From assembly GCA_947647555.1 (NCBI GenBank), contig CANSKT010000006.1:1-39579 (forward strand): a stretch of DNA of 39,579 bases, in the 5' to 3' direction. This document shows positions 1 through 8,212 of the stretch, one piece after another (the first letter of the stretch is position 1; every line of letters starts with the position of its first letter). Made by a program: the position numbers and the translations under genes. The DNA is from an uncultured Peptococcaceae bacterium (lineage in GTDB: Bacteria; Bacillota; Dehalobacteriia; UBA4068; UBA4997). The notes beneath the pieces are model-generated. The model saw only the letters and a list, made by a program, of their open reading frames with translations, ran no database searches and was not told where the DNA came from.

Positions 1-62
1 ACCATGCCGAGGTCAATCGCATAAGCTTCCACAACCGTAGCAATAGACAGACACTTCAACAT
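1..62 (-). CDS. Truncated hypothetical protein (N-terminal 20 codons only)
   Basis: An ATG at 62-60 opens a frame that runs off the left edge; the visible peptide begins MLKCLSIATVVEAYAIDLGM. The start lies 3 nt beyond the stop of the 43-codon ORF upstream, a spacing typical of translationally coupled genes. The family is not recognised and no function is assigned. The main doubt is whether this short stretch is coding at all. Confidence 0.4.
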   Translation of the reverse strand, partial: MLKCLSIATVVEAYAIDLGM

Positions 63-65
63 GGT

Positions 66-197
66 TTATTTATCATATTGCTGATAATAAGCCTGCCATT
101 CAGCAATAACCTGTTTGAAATAGGTCGCAAATTCCGCATAGGGAATTTCATCTTCCATCTGCAAATATTCACAAAGCTTAGCGAATAAAGCTTCCAT
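66..197 (-). CDS. Small hypothetical protein, 43 aa
   Basis: The frame starts at the ATG at 197 (MEALFAKLCEYLQ...), preceded by the good ribosome binding site AAAGGGAGAA. A longer frame extends upstream to 290, but it would begin inside the RNase P RNA gene, so the short start is preferred. The product is acidic and aromatic-rich (several Tyr and Phe), with no membrane segment or cysteine motif. It sits about 50 nt downstream of the 3' end of rnpB and just upstream of the truncated gene at the window edge, so the three may share a transcript. No family is recognised. Existence rests on the ribosome binding site and tight spacing only. Confidence 0.5.
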   Translation of the reverse strand: MEALFAKLCEYLQMEDEIPYAEFATYFKQVIAEWQAYYQQYDK

Positions 198-249
198 ATA
201 TATTCTCCCTTTCATTGTATAAGAACAGTTATTAAAGCCAAAAAGCAAG

Positions 250-613
250 CCAAGCAAGCCTATAAGCCGGGTTCTGTCGTGAATGAACATCTATCTGGGA
301 CGACTGTTGCCAGCCGCCTCCTGCGGCCTTTACCCGAAAACAAGACGGGCCGCCTTTTGCGTTTTCTTCTTTGGCCTTGCTTCAGGTGGGGTTTACCTAG
401 CCGGTTGGTCTCCCAACCGCTGGTGCGCTCTTACCGCACCGTTCCACCCTTGCCGGTCTGGCCTTGCGGCCAAACTTAGGCGGTTTGTTTCTGTGGCACT
501 TGCCTTAAGATTACTCTCACCGGCCGTTAGCCGGCACCCTGCCCTATGAAGCCCGGACTTTCCTCAGAGAGAGCCTTTTGGGATTTCCCTCCGCGTTCAT
601 TCAGCTTACTTGG
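250..613 (-). ncRNA. rnpB: RNase P RNA (M1 RNA), bacterial type A
   Basis: This is the catalytic RNA of RNase P, which removes 5' leaders from precursor tRNAs. On the minus strand the hallmark conserved blocks appear in order: GAGGAAAGTCCGGGCT near the 5' end, AGGGTGCCGGCTAACGGC, a GAACGGTGC segment, GGAGACC followed by GGTAAACCCCAC, and ACAGAACCCGGCTTATAGG near the 3' end. The ends were placed by the terminal P1 helix: CCAAGTAAGC (5') pairs with GCTTGCTTGG (3'), with one wobble pair. The length of about 364 nt is normal for a type A RNA. The frames at 279-549 on the opposite strand are shadows of this RNA. Confidence 0.97.
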
Positions 614-630
614 TTTTATTTTTTTGGCAA

Positions 631-660
631 AAGTCAACAAAAATTTATTTTTATTGACTT
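631..660. repeat. Inverted repeat between the rnpB promoter and mature 5' end
   Basis: Read on the minus strand, AAGTCAA and TTGACTT form 7-bp arms around an inner AAAAAT/ATTTTT stem with one mismatch between the two stems. It would fold at the very 5' end of the rnpB primary transcript, since the start predicted from the -10 box is near 657. It could be a 5' leader hairpin removed during processing, or a protein-binding operator. Confidence 0.5.
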
Positions 661-663
661 CTC

Positions 664-692
664 ATTATAGCATTTTTTTTTAGCATATGCAA
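664..692 (-). promoter_or_regulatory. Sigma-70-type promoter of rnpB
   Basis: On the minus strand a TTGCAT -35 box (692-687) and a perfect TATAAT -10 box (669-664) are separated by 17 nt. They lie 51 nt or more upstream of the mature rnpB 5' end. The sequence around the -35 is nearly identical to that of the korD promoter. Confidence 0.75.
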
Positions 693-733
693 TCAATTTT
701 GCAGATATTTTTAATAATTAAGAAAATAAATAA

Positions 734-1378
734 TCAAAATCCAAGTTTTTCATCAATCAAAACAATTTCCGCTTCAGCTCGCTTCAGGCAATGCAAATGA
801 ATTACCAGCGCATTACAAATACGATCCGGGCTTTGGCAATCATAACATTTATCGCCCTTAACAGCGCAAGGCGTGCGATACCCCTTACGAGAGGTATTTT
901 GCGGCGCCGCCACATTGCGCGCCCTCCAAATGGCCTGCTCCAAATCCGCGCACAGCTTGCTGACGCTGAACACAAAGTAAACCTTGCCATGCCCATAAAG
1001 CGTACCGGCCACACGATTGCCGATAGCGTCAATATTAACTAACTCGCCATTAACCGTCGCCGCATTAACCGAGGTCAAAAAAATCTCTCCCTGTGTAGTC
1101 AGAGGCAGAACCTCAAAAAAATCCTGTCCCGGCTCCGGGTGCATCGGGTCAATCACCTGATTATGCTTGGCCAGCAAATCATAAACACCCATATTGTATA
1201 GTGTACGTGAATCACCAAAAGAAACCGTGCAGCCGTCAATCTGCTCGTTCAGATATGCCGCCGCAGCCGCACCATCAGCAAAATGCGCCGTTTTGTAACC
1301 TTTTTTGACAAAAGCCGCCAAAACCTGCTCAATATCAAAATTTTGCATAATATCATTATTCTGTTCATTATTCAACAT
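734..1378 (-). CDS. LUD-domain protein (DUF162 / LutC-YkgG-like)
   Basis: The 214-residue product resembles the LUD (lactate utilization, formerly DUF162) family. It has the typical N-terminal helix bundle with GDSRTLYNMGVYDLL and the core segment FLTSVNAATVNGELVNIDAIGNR, followed by GTLYGHGKVYFVFSVSKL. LUD proteins occur alone or with LutA/LutB in lactate oxidation; no lutA or lutB lies nearby, so this is a solo LUD protein of unknown substrate. The C-terminal region has several Cys (CAVKGDKCYDCQSPDRIC) that could bind a metal, which is inference. The ATG at 1378 is chosen over the GTG at 1387 because the GTG lies inside the ribosome binding site AGGGGTGA. The gene follows the Nif3-like gene by 14 nt, suggesting co-transcription. 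Confidence 0.85.
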   Translation of the reverse strand: MLNNEQNNDIMQNFDIEQVLAAFVKKGYKTAHFADGAAAAAYLNEQIDGCTVSFGDSRTLYNMGVYDLLAKHNQVIDPMHPEPGQDFFEVLPLTTQGEIFLTSVNAATVNGELVNIDAIGNRVAGTLYGHGKVYFVFSVSKLCADLEQAIWRARNVAAPQNTSRKGYRTPCAVKGDKCYDCQSPDRICNALVIHLHCLKRAEAEIVLIDEKLGF

Positions 1379-1392
1379 ATGTATCACCCCTG

Positions 1393-2190
1393 TTATGAAC
1401 GGCTATAAAATTGCCAGCTATCGCCCACTTCCGCATACAAAACTTCTAAATCCGGCAAAGCCTCGGCCAATTTAGCGCCCAGACGTTTAATGCCGATAAT
1501 CTCCGTGGCAAAATGCGTACCGTCAATAACGGTAAAACCATTGTGCGCCGCCTGCAAGCCAATATGATGCTTGCCGTCTGCGGAAAGCAGAGCATCACAA
1601 CCGGCCGCCTGCGCCTGCGGCCACAAATCCAGACCAGCGCCGCCCACCACAGCTAGTTTCTGATAGATTTTATCCGGCTGACAACTAGCCGCACGCACCA
1701 CCGGTAAATCCAACGTCTGGCAAACCAGATTCAGCAAAGCCTGTCCCGACAAAGGCTTTGACAGTTGACCGGCCAACAGCAGAATTTCTGTCGCTGTGTA
1801 ATTGGGGTCTAAAATCGGCGTAATATTCTGCAAATCCAGGGCTTCTGCCAGCGCCCAGTTGATACCGTCCTGAGCATTATCCCAGTTGGTATGCGCTGCC
1901 GCCGCGGCAATGCCCTGCCGAGCCAGCGCCATAATCAAATCGCCCTCATAACCGCCAGCCAAAACTCGCTTCTGCCCGGTAAAAATAAACGGGTGATGTG
2001 TTAAAATCAGCTGACAATCCTGTGCCGCTGCCTGCTCCAACACCGGACAGGTTAAATCCAGCGCCACCATAACCCGGCGACAATCGGCCGTCATATCGCC
2101 CAGCAGCAGGCCGGGATTATCCCAATCCGCCGCCAACTGCGGCGGCGCCAGACGCTCCACCACTGCCATAATATCCTTAATCTTTCGCAT
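1393..2190 (-). CDS. Nif3-like dinuclear metal centre hexameric protein
   Basis: The 265-residue protein belongs to the Nif3/YqfO family, toroidal hexamers with a dinuclear metal site and disputed biochemical function. The metal-binding motifs are visible: LTHHPFIFT (paired His), AAHTNWDNAQDGIN, and the C-terminal DGTHFATEIIG. The length matches the short form without the extra inserted domain. The ATG at 2190 has the ribosome binding site AGAGGTGA. It lies 42 nt downstream of trmK; the trmK-nif3 pairing is a conserved arrangement in Bacillota and supports both calls. Confidence 0.93.
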   Translation of the reverse strand: MRKIKDIMAVVERLAPPQLAADWDNPGLLLGDMTADCRRVMVALDLTCPVLEQAAAQDCQLILTHHPFIFTGQKRVLAGGYEGDLIMALARQGIAAAAAHTNWDNAQDGINWALAEALDLQNITPILDPNYTATEILLLAGQLSKPLSGQALLNLVCQTLDLPVVRAASCQPDKIYQKLAVVGGAGLDLWPQAQAAGCDALLSADGKHHIGLQAAHNGFTVIDGTHFATEIIGIKRLGAKLAEALPDLEVLYAEVGDSWQFYSRS

Positions 2191-2232
2191 TATTTCACCT
2201 CTACAATATGCGTAATTTGCGCCAGGCCACTG

Positions 2233-2925
2233 CTAAAGCGTGCCAATCAGCTTGCCAATGCGTGAAATTTCATCTTCCAACTGCTGCTTGCGCCGCAGAG
2301 AATCCGGACTGTTACTCTCAGCCATAGAAACCAAAAGTTGGGTCATATCAGCTTCTTTCAAAATCAGAAAATCCCTGAACAGCTCATGTCCCTCGGCCAA
2401 CAGCAATGGGCCAAAATCAGCCTCATCATCGGTCAGAGTCATCATACCCGGCTCCGCGGCAATGATTTCATAATAGAAACCATCATCTTCAGCCAAGTCC
2501 TCCGCGACAATCTTAAAGCCGTTGGCCGCCAGAAAACGACGCACCGCCGAAACATTGCGCTGCGGCTGCAAAACCAGACGCTTCGCCGCCTTAGCTAAAG
2601 ACAGATTAGCCGCTATTATTTCCTTTATCGCCATGCCACCCATGCCAGCCAGACAAATAACCTCTGCCTCCGCCGGCTTTAACACGGACAGTCCATCACC
2701 CAGACGTATGTCAATTTGACTTTCCAAAGACAGCAAACTCACCAGCTGCTGCGCTGAATCCAAAGGCCGCTTGCCACGGTCAGCCGCAATAACGCGCGGT
2801 GCAATATCATTTACTACCAAATAAACCGGCAGATAACCATGGTCCGTGCCAATATCAGCCACCGTCAGACCGGCCGGAATTTGCCGCGCCACGGCCTGTA
2901 AACGATTGGACAATTTTATTCTCAT
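2233..2925 (-). CDS. trmK: tRNA (adenine(22)-N(1))-methyltransferase
   Basis: TrmK methylates N1 of A22 in the D-loop of bacterial tRNAs, using S-adenosylmethionine. The 230-residue protein has the Rossmann SAM-binding motif VADIGTDHGYLPVYLV at about residues 22-37, a second-strand acidic residue followed by RGKRPLDSA, the motif ICLAGMGGMAIKEII, and LQPQRNVSAVRRFL in the position of the catalytic loop. The C-terminal part is a helical (coiled-coil) tail, as in the Bacillus YqfN protein. It starts at ATG 2925 behind a GGTGATGAG sequence. It stands between gltX upstream and the Nif3 gene downstream; the usual rpoD neighbour is absent here. Confidence 0.93.
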   Translation of the reverse strand: MRIKLSNRLQAVARQIPAGLTVADIGTDHGYLPVYLVVNDIAPRVIAADRGKRPLDSAQQLVSLLSLESQIDIRLGDGLSVLKPAEAEVICLAGMGGMAIKEIIAANLSLAKAAKRLVLQPQRNVSAVRRFLAANGFKIVAEDLAEDDGFYYEIIAAEPGMMTLTDDEADFGPLLLAEGHELFRDFLILKEADMTQLLVSMAESNSPDSLRRKQQLEDEISRIGKLIGTL

Positions 2926-3018
2926 CTCATCACCATCACTTTCCCAACTGTATTTTTAACATATCCGCCCACTTTCAAACTATTTTTTTCAGAATATTTT
3001 TATGCTCAAACGCAAATT

Positions 3019-4488
3019 TTATTGCAATTCTGCCATGGCCAACTCAATGCGCGCCAGACTTTCCGCCTTGCCAAAAACCTCCATAAGTTCAGTGGCGCCG
3101 CCCGGCGTTACGGCCTGTCTGGCCACCGCCAGACGCACCGCCAGCATCACCGCGCCGGCTTTAACGCCGCTTTCCGCCGCATAGGCTTTTAAAAGTTCAA
3201 AAAGCGTATCGTTCTGCCAATCCTCACAGGCGGCCAGCAGCGGCTGCACCTCCTGTAAAATGCGCAGGCAAAGTTCCGGCGTGGTCTTATTCTTTTTATT
3301 GGTATAGTTGGCCAAATCCAGCGGCAGACGTTCCGCCACAAAATCCACCATATTTGCTGCTTCATTAATCGTGCTGACGCGCGTATGCAAAAGATGCGCC
3401 AGCTTGTCCAAATTCAAACCGTCCGCCGGACATTTCTGCTTTAACAGCGGCATAACGCGTTCAGAAAAATCCGTTGGCGGCAACTGCTTAATATATTCAG
3501 AATTAAACCAATTCAGCTTACCATAATCAAACACCGAGGGGGATTTGCTGATGCCATTAATCGAAAAGGCCTGACAAAGTTCCGCCAAATTAAAAATCTC
3601 CTGATTGCTGTCTTTCGGGCACCAGCCCAGAAGCGCAATATAGTTGACAATCGCCTGCGGCAGATAACCGGCCTGTAATAAATCCTGAAAACTAACTGCA
3701 CCATGCCGTTTGGAAAGTTTGGAAATTTTGCCGTCCTCATTTTGCCCCATCAACAGCGGCAGATGAACATAATGCGGCCGCGGCCAGCCAAAAGCGTCAT
3801 AAAGCAACACATATTTAGGCGTTGAGGTCAAATATTCGCTGCCACGCACCACATGCGTAACCCCCATCAAATAATCGTCCACCACATGCGCAAAATTATA
3901 GGTCGGATAGCCGTCTGCCTTTAACAGAATTTGGTCCTGCATTTCCTTATTCTCCATGGAAATCTCGCCAAATACCTCATCGATATAGCTGGTTACACCC
4001 TCCAGCGGAATTTTCTGGCGTATAACATAGCTTTCGCCCCGAGAAAGGCGTTCGGCCACTTCTTCCGGCGAAAGGTTGCGGCAATGCCGGTCATAACCGC
4101 CCACGCTGTCCGCCGCCGCGGCCGCGTCATGTAGCTGCTGCAAACGCTCCGGCGTGCAGAAACAATAATAAGCCTGACCTTTCGCCACCAACTCCTCCGC
4201 ATATTTACGATATATTTCCTTACGCTCGCTTTGCACATAAGGCCCATGCTCGCCGCCGACTTCCGGCCCCTCGTCATAATCCAGTCCTGTCTGGCGCAGC
4301 GTCTGCAAAATAACCTCCACTGCACCCTCCACCAAACGCACCTGGTCGGTATCTTCAATACGTACAATAAAGCGTCCGCCGTTTGCTCGTGCCAGCAACC
4401 AGGCATAAAGCGCCGTGCGCAGATTGCCGATATGCATAAAACCAGTTGGCGAGGGCGCAAATCTGGTTACAATTTTTTCTTCATTCAT
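3019..4488 (-). CDS. gltX: Glutamyl-tRNA synthetase
   Basis: This class I aminoacyl-tRNA synthetase charges tRNA-Glu; in organisms lacking GlnRS a non-discriminating form also makes Glu-tRNA-Gln. The 489-residue protein has the N-terminal APSPTGFMHIGN signature (HIGH-type motif at residues 19-22) and the KLSKR (KMSKS-type) loop at 257-261. The anticodon-binding helical domain fills the C-terminal third. A cysteine cluster (CFC...CRN, residues 109-136) lies in the region where some GltX bind zinc; the full ligand set was not confirmed. The ATG at 4488 is preferred to the preceding TTG. The AAGGGAAG upstream serves as ribosome binding site. The discriminating or non-discriminating nature cannot be read by eye. 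Confidence 0.97.
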   Translation of the reverse strand: MNEEKIVTRFAPSPTGFMHIGNLRTALYAWLLARANGGRFIVRIEDTDQVRLVEGAVEVILQTLRQTGLDYDEGPEVGGEHGPYVQSERKEIYRKYAEELVAKGQAYYCFCTPERLQQLHDAAAAADSVGGYDRHCRNLSPEEVAERLSRGESYVIRQKIPLEGVTSYIDEVFGEISMENKEMQDQILLKADGYPTYNFAHVVDDYLMGVTHVVRGSEYLTSTPKYVLLYDAFGWPRPHYVHLPLLMGQNEDGKISKLSKRHGAVSFQDLLQAGYLPQAIVNYIALLGWCPKDSNQEIFNLAELCQAFSINGISKSPSVFDYGKLNWFNSEYIKQLPPTDFSERVMPLLKQKCPADGLNLDKLAHLLHTRVSTINEAANMVDFVAERLPLDLANYTNKKNKTTPELCLRILQEVQPLLAACEDWQNDTLFELLKAYAAESGVKAGAVMLAVRLAVARQAVTPGGATELMEVFGKAESLARIELAMAELQ

Positions 4489-4553
4489 CAAAAATAACTT
4501 CCCTTCAAATTCTCTTGTTCCAATATCTTAATTTCAAATTTATATTATAAAGT

Positions 4554-5543
4554 CTAGACGCAGGGTAATTTATTCTCCCCATTTGTCGTATCCGTTAAGG
4601 GCAGATAAAAGACCTCGTCACTGTATGGCAAAGCATAAGCTAACATTACCTGATAATCCAAGCTGATCAATACGGCCTCCAGCTTACCAGGCTGGCCGTT
4701 TGGGTTGGTTCTGGTCAGCCAGTTGCCATTTGTTAATATTTCTTTTTGCTGTTTCAGCCAATCCAGACGCATTTTGGAAAGGCCAGCTTCATTCTTATCA
4801 AAAACTATCTGCACCGGGTGCATTTGTACAGGATAATAAAAACTGCAATAAGGTTCCGTAGTAAGCCAGTCTTTAATCTGAAACATCAGGCGCACACCAT
4901 GCAGTCCGGCCTCATTAAGCGTGATACAGGAAATTGAGCGCATTTTATCGTCTGCATTAGGATCCAGACCCTGCTGAAGCTGGGCGTCATTCTCCGGATT
5001 AATCAAATGATATTCCATCTGCTCGATTGTCGCGCCCTGCTCAATTTCCTGACGCAGATTATTGAACTCATAATCACCCGGCACCAAAGCCAAACCCTGC
5101 TCCACCGCCGCCAAAGCGCCGGACTTATCCCCAAAATGACTGCGCAGCTTGGCCACCTGCAACCAGACCCAGGGATAATCCGGCTCCTGCCGGGCGCCCT
5201 CCTCGGCATATTGTTGAGCCTGAACCAAACGGCCGCAATACATCAAGGCCACGGAATAGCGATAATACCAGGCGCCGCAGCCATTTGCATAAGGCTCTGA
5301 AGCCGGCAGCCACTGCACAGTTTTGTAATAATAATCATAATCATCAATATTATTACAGGCATAAGCATACCAAAGTGCAAACTGTAAATCTGTCTGCGCC
5401 TGCTCCCGGGTAAAACGCTCCTCTGCAACGCCTTTAGCAACAATATCTTCCAAATATCCAACCATTTTATAATAATAACCGCTTCTATCGTCCTCACAGG
5501 ACTGCAAAAACTCAATATCCTGAGCGGTTAACAAGGTATCCAT
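4554..5543 (-). CDS. Tetratricopeptide-repeat protein of unknown function
   Basis: The 329-residue product has no signal peptide or membrane segment. The middle part carries TPR-like helical repeats: WYYRYSVALMYCGRLVQAQQYAEEG, then PWVWLQVAKLRSHFGDKSGALAAVEQGLALVPGD, the classic A-G-A-P spacing. The C-terminal half (about residues 190-329) is a beta-rich domain with aromatic residues that is not recognised. TPR units usually mediate protein-protein contacts. The ATG at 5543 is preferred over 5558 because only it has a spaced ribosome binding site (GGGAG, 9 nt). A 12-bp hairpin separates it from the ferredoxin oxidoreductase operon. Function unknown. Confidence 0.75.
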   Translation of the reverse strand: MDTLLTAQDIEFLQSCEDDRSGYYYKMVGYLEDIVAKGVAEERFTREQAQTDLQFALWYAYACNNIDDYDYYYKTVQWLPASEPYANGCGAWYYRYSVALMYCGRLVQAQQYAEEGARQEPDYPWVWLQVAKLRSHFGDKSGALAAVEQGLALVPGDYEFNNLRQEIEQGATIEQMEYHLINPENDAQLQQGLDPNADDKMRSISCITLNEAGLHGVRLMFQIKDWLTTEPYCSFYYPVQMHPVQIVFDKNEAGLSKMRLDWLKQQKEILTNGNWLTRTNPNGQPGKLEAVLISLDYQVMLAYALPYSDEVFYLPLTDTTNGENKLPCV

Positions 5544-5579
5544 AGTGGGTTCTCCCATCGTGATTAAAATATTTTATTA

Positions 5580-5617
5580 GATAACCTCTCCAATCTGCCA
5601 GAACCGGAGAGGTTATC
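5580..5617 (-). terminator. Hairpin terminator after korC
   Basis: GATAACCTCTCC (5580-5591) and GGAGAGGTTATC (5606-5617) form a perfect 12-bp stem with a 14-nt loop, 6 nt past the korC stop. On the minus strand it is followed by TAATAAAATATTTTAA, AT-rich but not a clean U-tract. It probably ends or attenuates the operon. Confidence 0.7.
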
Positions 5618-5623
5618 CACATA

Positions 5624-6187
5624 TTACTTATTTAAGGCCGCCGCCTGACTTTGCGCCATTTGAAAACCCTCTTGATAGGCAGTTAAATTAAGAGGCAAAA
5701 TTTTGGCCTTAAAATTATTAGCCAGGGCTCTGTGTACTGCCGCCTCTGACACCACATTCGTCAGACCAACCAGCACGCCCAACGCCAGAACATTGGCGGA
5801 AAGTTCATTTTGCAGCTTATCCCGGGCTGTTTCCAGCATAGGCAGACGACAAAGCTGCACCGTATCGCCCTCCCGACCGTCCGGCTGCACAAAATCGCTG
5901 TCACAGATTAAAAGACCGCCCTCGGCAATATCTCCGGCATATTTATTATACGCTTCCTGGGAAAGACAAAGCAACACGTCCGGCACTGTTACCTTGGGAT
6001 AATAAATTGGCGTATCCTTGATAACAACCTCACCCTGACTGCTGCCGCCGCGTGATTCCGGCCCGTAAACCTGGCTTTGCGCAGCAAAATAACCGTCATA
6101 AAGCGCCGCCTCTGCCAGCAGCACCGCACAGCGAATAATGCCTTGACCGCCGGTGCCGGAAAATCTAACCTCATACTTCATTTTCAT
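5624..6187 (-). CDS. korC: 2-oxoacid:ferredoxin oxidoreductase, gamma subunit
   Basis: This is the gamma subunit of a thiamine-diphosphate, iron-sulfur 2-oxoacid:ferredoxin oxidoreductase, which converts a 2-oxoacid plus CoA to acyl-CoA, CO2 and reduced ferredoxin. The N-terminal VRFSGTGGQGI motif, SQVYGPESRGGSSQGEVVI and the final helical region are typical of the gamma domain family, and the size of about 185 residues is normal. ATG 6187 (MKMKYEV) has AAGG at 6 nt; ATG 6181 (MKYEV) is the alternative. The start overlaps the 3' end of korB. Gene order delta-alpha-beta-gamma matches 2-oxoglutarate-type enzymes, but a branched-chain (Vor) specificity cannot be excluded. Confidence 0.93.
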   Translation of the reverse strand: MKMKYEVRFSGTGGQGIIRCAVLLAEAALYDGYFAAQSQVYGPESRGGSSQGEVVIKDTPIYYPKVTVPDVLLCLSQEAYNKYAGDIAEGGLLICDSDFVQPDGREGDTVQLCRLPMLETARDKLQNELSANVLALGVLVGLTNVVSEAAVHRALANNFKAKILPLNLTAYQEGFQMAQSQAAALNK

Positions 6188-7013
6188 CACCAGCCTTTTC
6201 ATTATCTGCCTGCTTGTCTGCCAATAAACGCGCCATTTCCTCGCAGTATTCCACAGCTTCAGTTTCAAAATGCTTGCCGATTATAATTTTATCCGTAAGT
6301 TCTTCATCACTCATTTTAGCGGCCTGCTGCACCGTAACCGTGTTATCGCGCAGCCAGAACAGCATATCAGCCGGCTCCGGAATATTATTGTAACGTCCAA
6401 AGGAGATTGGACAGGTAGCAACAGCCTCCACCACAGCAAAGCCTTTGTGCCGGCTGGCTTCAACCAGCAGATTGGTCAGCTGTGCCGCATGGAAAACATC
6501 ACCGCGCGCTACATAAGTGGCGCCGGCGCCTTTAGCCAAGTCCACCAGATTAAAAGCGCGGTCTATGCTGCCATAAGGCGCGGTGGTGGCACGCTTGCCC
6601 GTCGGCGTCAGCGGCGAGAACTGGCCGCCGGTCATGCCGTAAATGCTGTTATTGATAACGATTGCCGTCATATCTATGTTGCGGCGGCAGGCATGAATAA
6701 AATGATTGCCGCCAATAGCCGCCGCGTCGCCATCACCCATCACTACAAAGGTTTTCAGACGCGGTTCACAAACCTTAGCGCCGGTGGCAAAAGCCAAAGC
6801 CCGGCCATGCGCCGTATGCACGGTATTTAAATCCATGTAGCCGGACATACGCGAGGAACAGCCAATGCCGGAAACCAGCAGAATATCGTCCTGCGGATAG
6901 CCCAGCTTATCCAGGGCTCTGGCCAGCGCCGACATTACAATGCCGTTGCCGCAGCCCGGGCACCAGATATGCGGCAGATTATCCCGAAAATACTTTTCAT
7001 ATACAGCCTCCAT
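6171..7013 (-). CDS. korB: 2-oxoacid:ferredoxin oxidoreductase, beta subunit (TPP-binding)
   Basis: The 280-residue beta subunit binds thiamine diphosphate and Mg. It shows the WCPGCGNG motif (Cys18, Cys21), the TPP motif starting GDGDAAAIGGNH and continuing through NNSIYGMTGGQ, and the downstream SPLTPTGK that family members share. The start ATG at 7013 overlaps the korA stop by one base (TGATG), indicating translational coupling, and has an AGGGAGGTGG ribosome binding site. The exact 2-oxoacid used (2-oxoglutarate, branched-chain, or other) is not decidable here. Confidence 0.95.
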   Translation of the reverse strand: MEAVYEKYFRDNLPHIWCPGCGNGIVMSALARALDKLGYPQDDILLVSGIGCSSRMSGYMDLNTVHTAHGRALAFATGAKVCEPRLKTFVVMGDGDAAAIGGNHFIHACRRNIDMTAIVINNSIYGMTGGQFSPLTPTGKRATTAPYGSIDRAFNLVDLAKGAGATYVARGDVFHAAQLTNLLVEASRHKGFAVVEAVATCPISFGRYNNIPEPADMLFWLRDNTVTVQQAAKMSDEELTDKIIIGKHFETEAVEYCEEMARLLADKQADNEKAGDENEV

Positions 7014-8212
7014 CAGCGCCCACCTCCCTGTTTAACACTATGTTCCGCCATTTGTTCAATCACAGCCTGCATTATTGGCGCCGGCGCAATCAAACGACCG
7101 TTTACCTGGGTTATTGAATGGAAAGGCACGCCGCTGCCAATTAAAGCCGCCTTTGCCTCCACTGCCAACTGACCCATATTCATCTCCGGCATCACTACCA
7201 GCTTTTTATCGGCGCATATCTCCCGGATTTGTTCCGCCGGGAATGGCCAGATTGTTTTCAATCGCAACAGACCAACCTTATAGCCCTGGCTTTGCAGTTC
7301 CACCATGGCCTCCTGCGCAGAACGCGCCACTGCACCATAGGCGATGATTACGCAGTCCGCACCGGCACAATCCAGCTGCTCAACCTCGGCAATTTCATTA
7401 ACATGGTCCTCAATTTTATGGCACAACCGATGCATAAAAGTTGCCACCTGCTCCGCATCTGCCGTATAAAAACCAGCCTGATTATGGGTTAAACCAGTAA
7501 AATGATAACGCTCGCCCTGGCCCAAAGGCACAAAAGGCGGCACGCCGCTTGGCGTGTTAGCAAAAGGCAAATATTTACCGCCGCCGGCGCTGGTTGCCGC
7601 TTTATCGACAAAATCAGCCCGGTTAATGATTTCCGGCTCCAAATCCTGTGAAATATCAAAACCCTCGCGCAAATGACCGATTTTTTCGTCTAACAACACT
7701 ACCACCGGCGTACGATACTGCTCCGCCAGATTAAACGCGCGAATAGTTGTATAATAAGCCTCCTGCACTGATGACGGTGAAAGCGCTATAATGGAATGAT
7801 CGCCGTGCGTTCCCCAACGCGCCTGCATAATATCACCGGATTGCGGCATGGTGGGCAAGCCGGTGCTGGGGCCAAAACGCATAACATCAATAATCACCAG
7901 CGGAATTTCCGCCACAGCCGCATAGCCGATTAACTCCTGCATCAGGGAAAAACCCGGCCCGGAAGTGGCCGTAAAGGCTTTATGACCCACCATGGAAGCG
8001 CCAATCATCGCACCAATAGAGGCAATCTCATCTTCCATTTGCATAAAATAACGCCCCAGTTTGGGGAATTCTCTGGCAATATATTCCGCAATCTCCGTAC
8101 TGGGCGTAATCGGATAACCGCCGAAAAATGAAGCGCCGGCTTTAATTGCGCCCAAAGCACAGGCTTCATTACCCTGCATCAACTGAACATGCTTATTTTT
8201 AATTTCAGTCAT
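7013..8212 (-). CDS. korA: 2-oxoacid:ferredoxin oxidoreductase, alpha subunit
   Basis: The 399-residue alpha subunit contains the pyrimidine-binding domain of the TPP site and the transketolase C-terminal-like domain. Visible motifs are GNEACALGAIKAGASFFGGYPITPSTEI at the N-terminus, MEDEIASIGAMIGASMVG, and SGPGFSLMQELIGYA. These are typical of 2-oxoglutarate and branched-chain type enzymes with separate alpha, beta, gamma and delta genes. Its first codons overlap korD by 8 nt. The enzyme is cytoplasmic and oxygen-sensitive in known members, which fits an anaerobe. Confidence 0.95.
   Translation of the reverse strand: MTEIKNKHVQLMQGNEACALGAIKAGASFFGGYPITPSTEIAEYIAREFPKLGRYFMQMEDEIASIGAMIGASMVGHKAFTATSGPGFSLMQELIGYAAVAEIPLVIIDVMRFGPSTGLPTMPQSGDIMQARWGTHGDHSIIALSPSSVQEAYYTTIRAFNLAEQYRTPVVVLLDEKIGHLREGFDISQDLEPEIINRADFVDKAATSAGGGKYLPFANTPSGVPPFVPLGQGERYHFTGLTHNQAGFYTADAEQVATFMHRLCHKIEDHVNEIAEVEQLDCAGADCVIIAYGAVARSAQEAMVELQSQGYKVGLLRLKTIWPFPAEQIREICADKKLVVMPEMNMGQLAVEAKAALIGSGVPFHSITQVNGRLIAPAPIMQAVIEQMAEHSVKQGGGR

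Noticed and set aside
279-549. Two overlapping plus-strand open frames of 66 and 88 codons
   Set aside because: They are antisense to the conserved RNase P RNA and lack ribosome binding sites.
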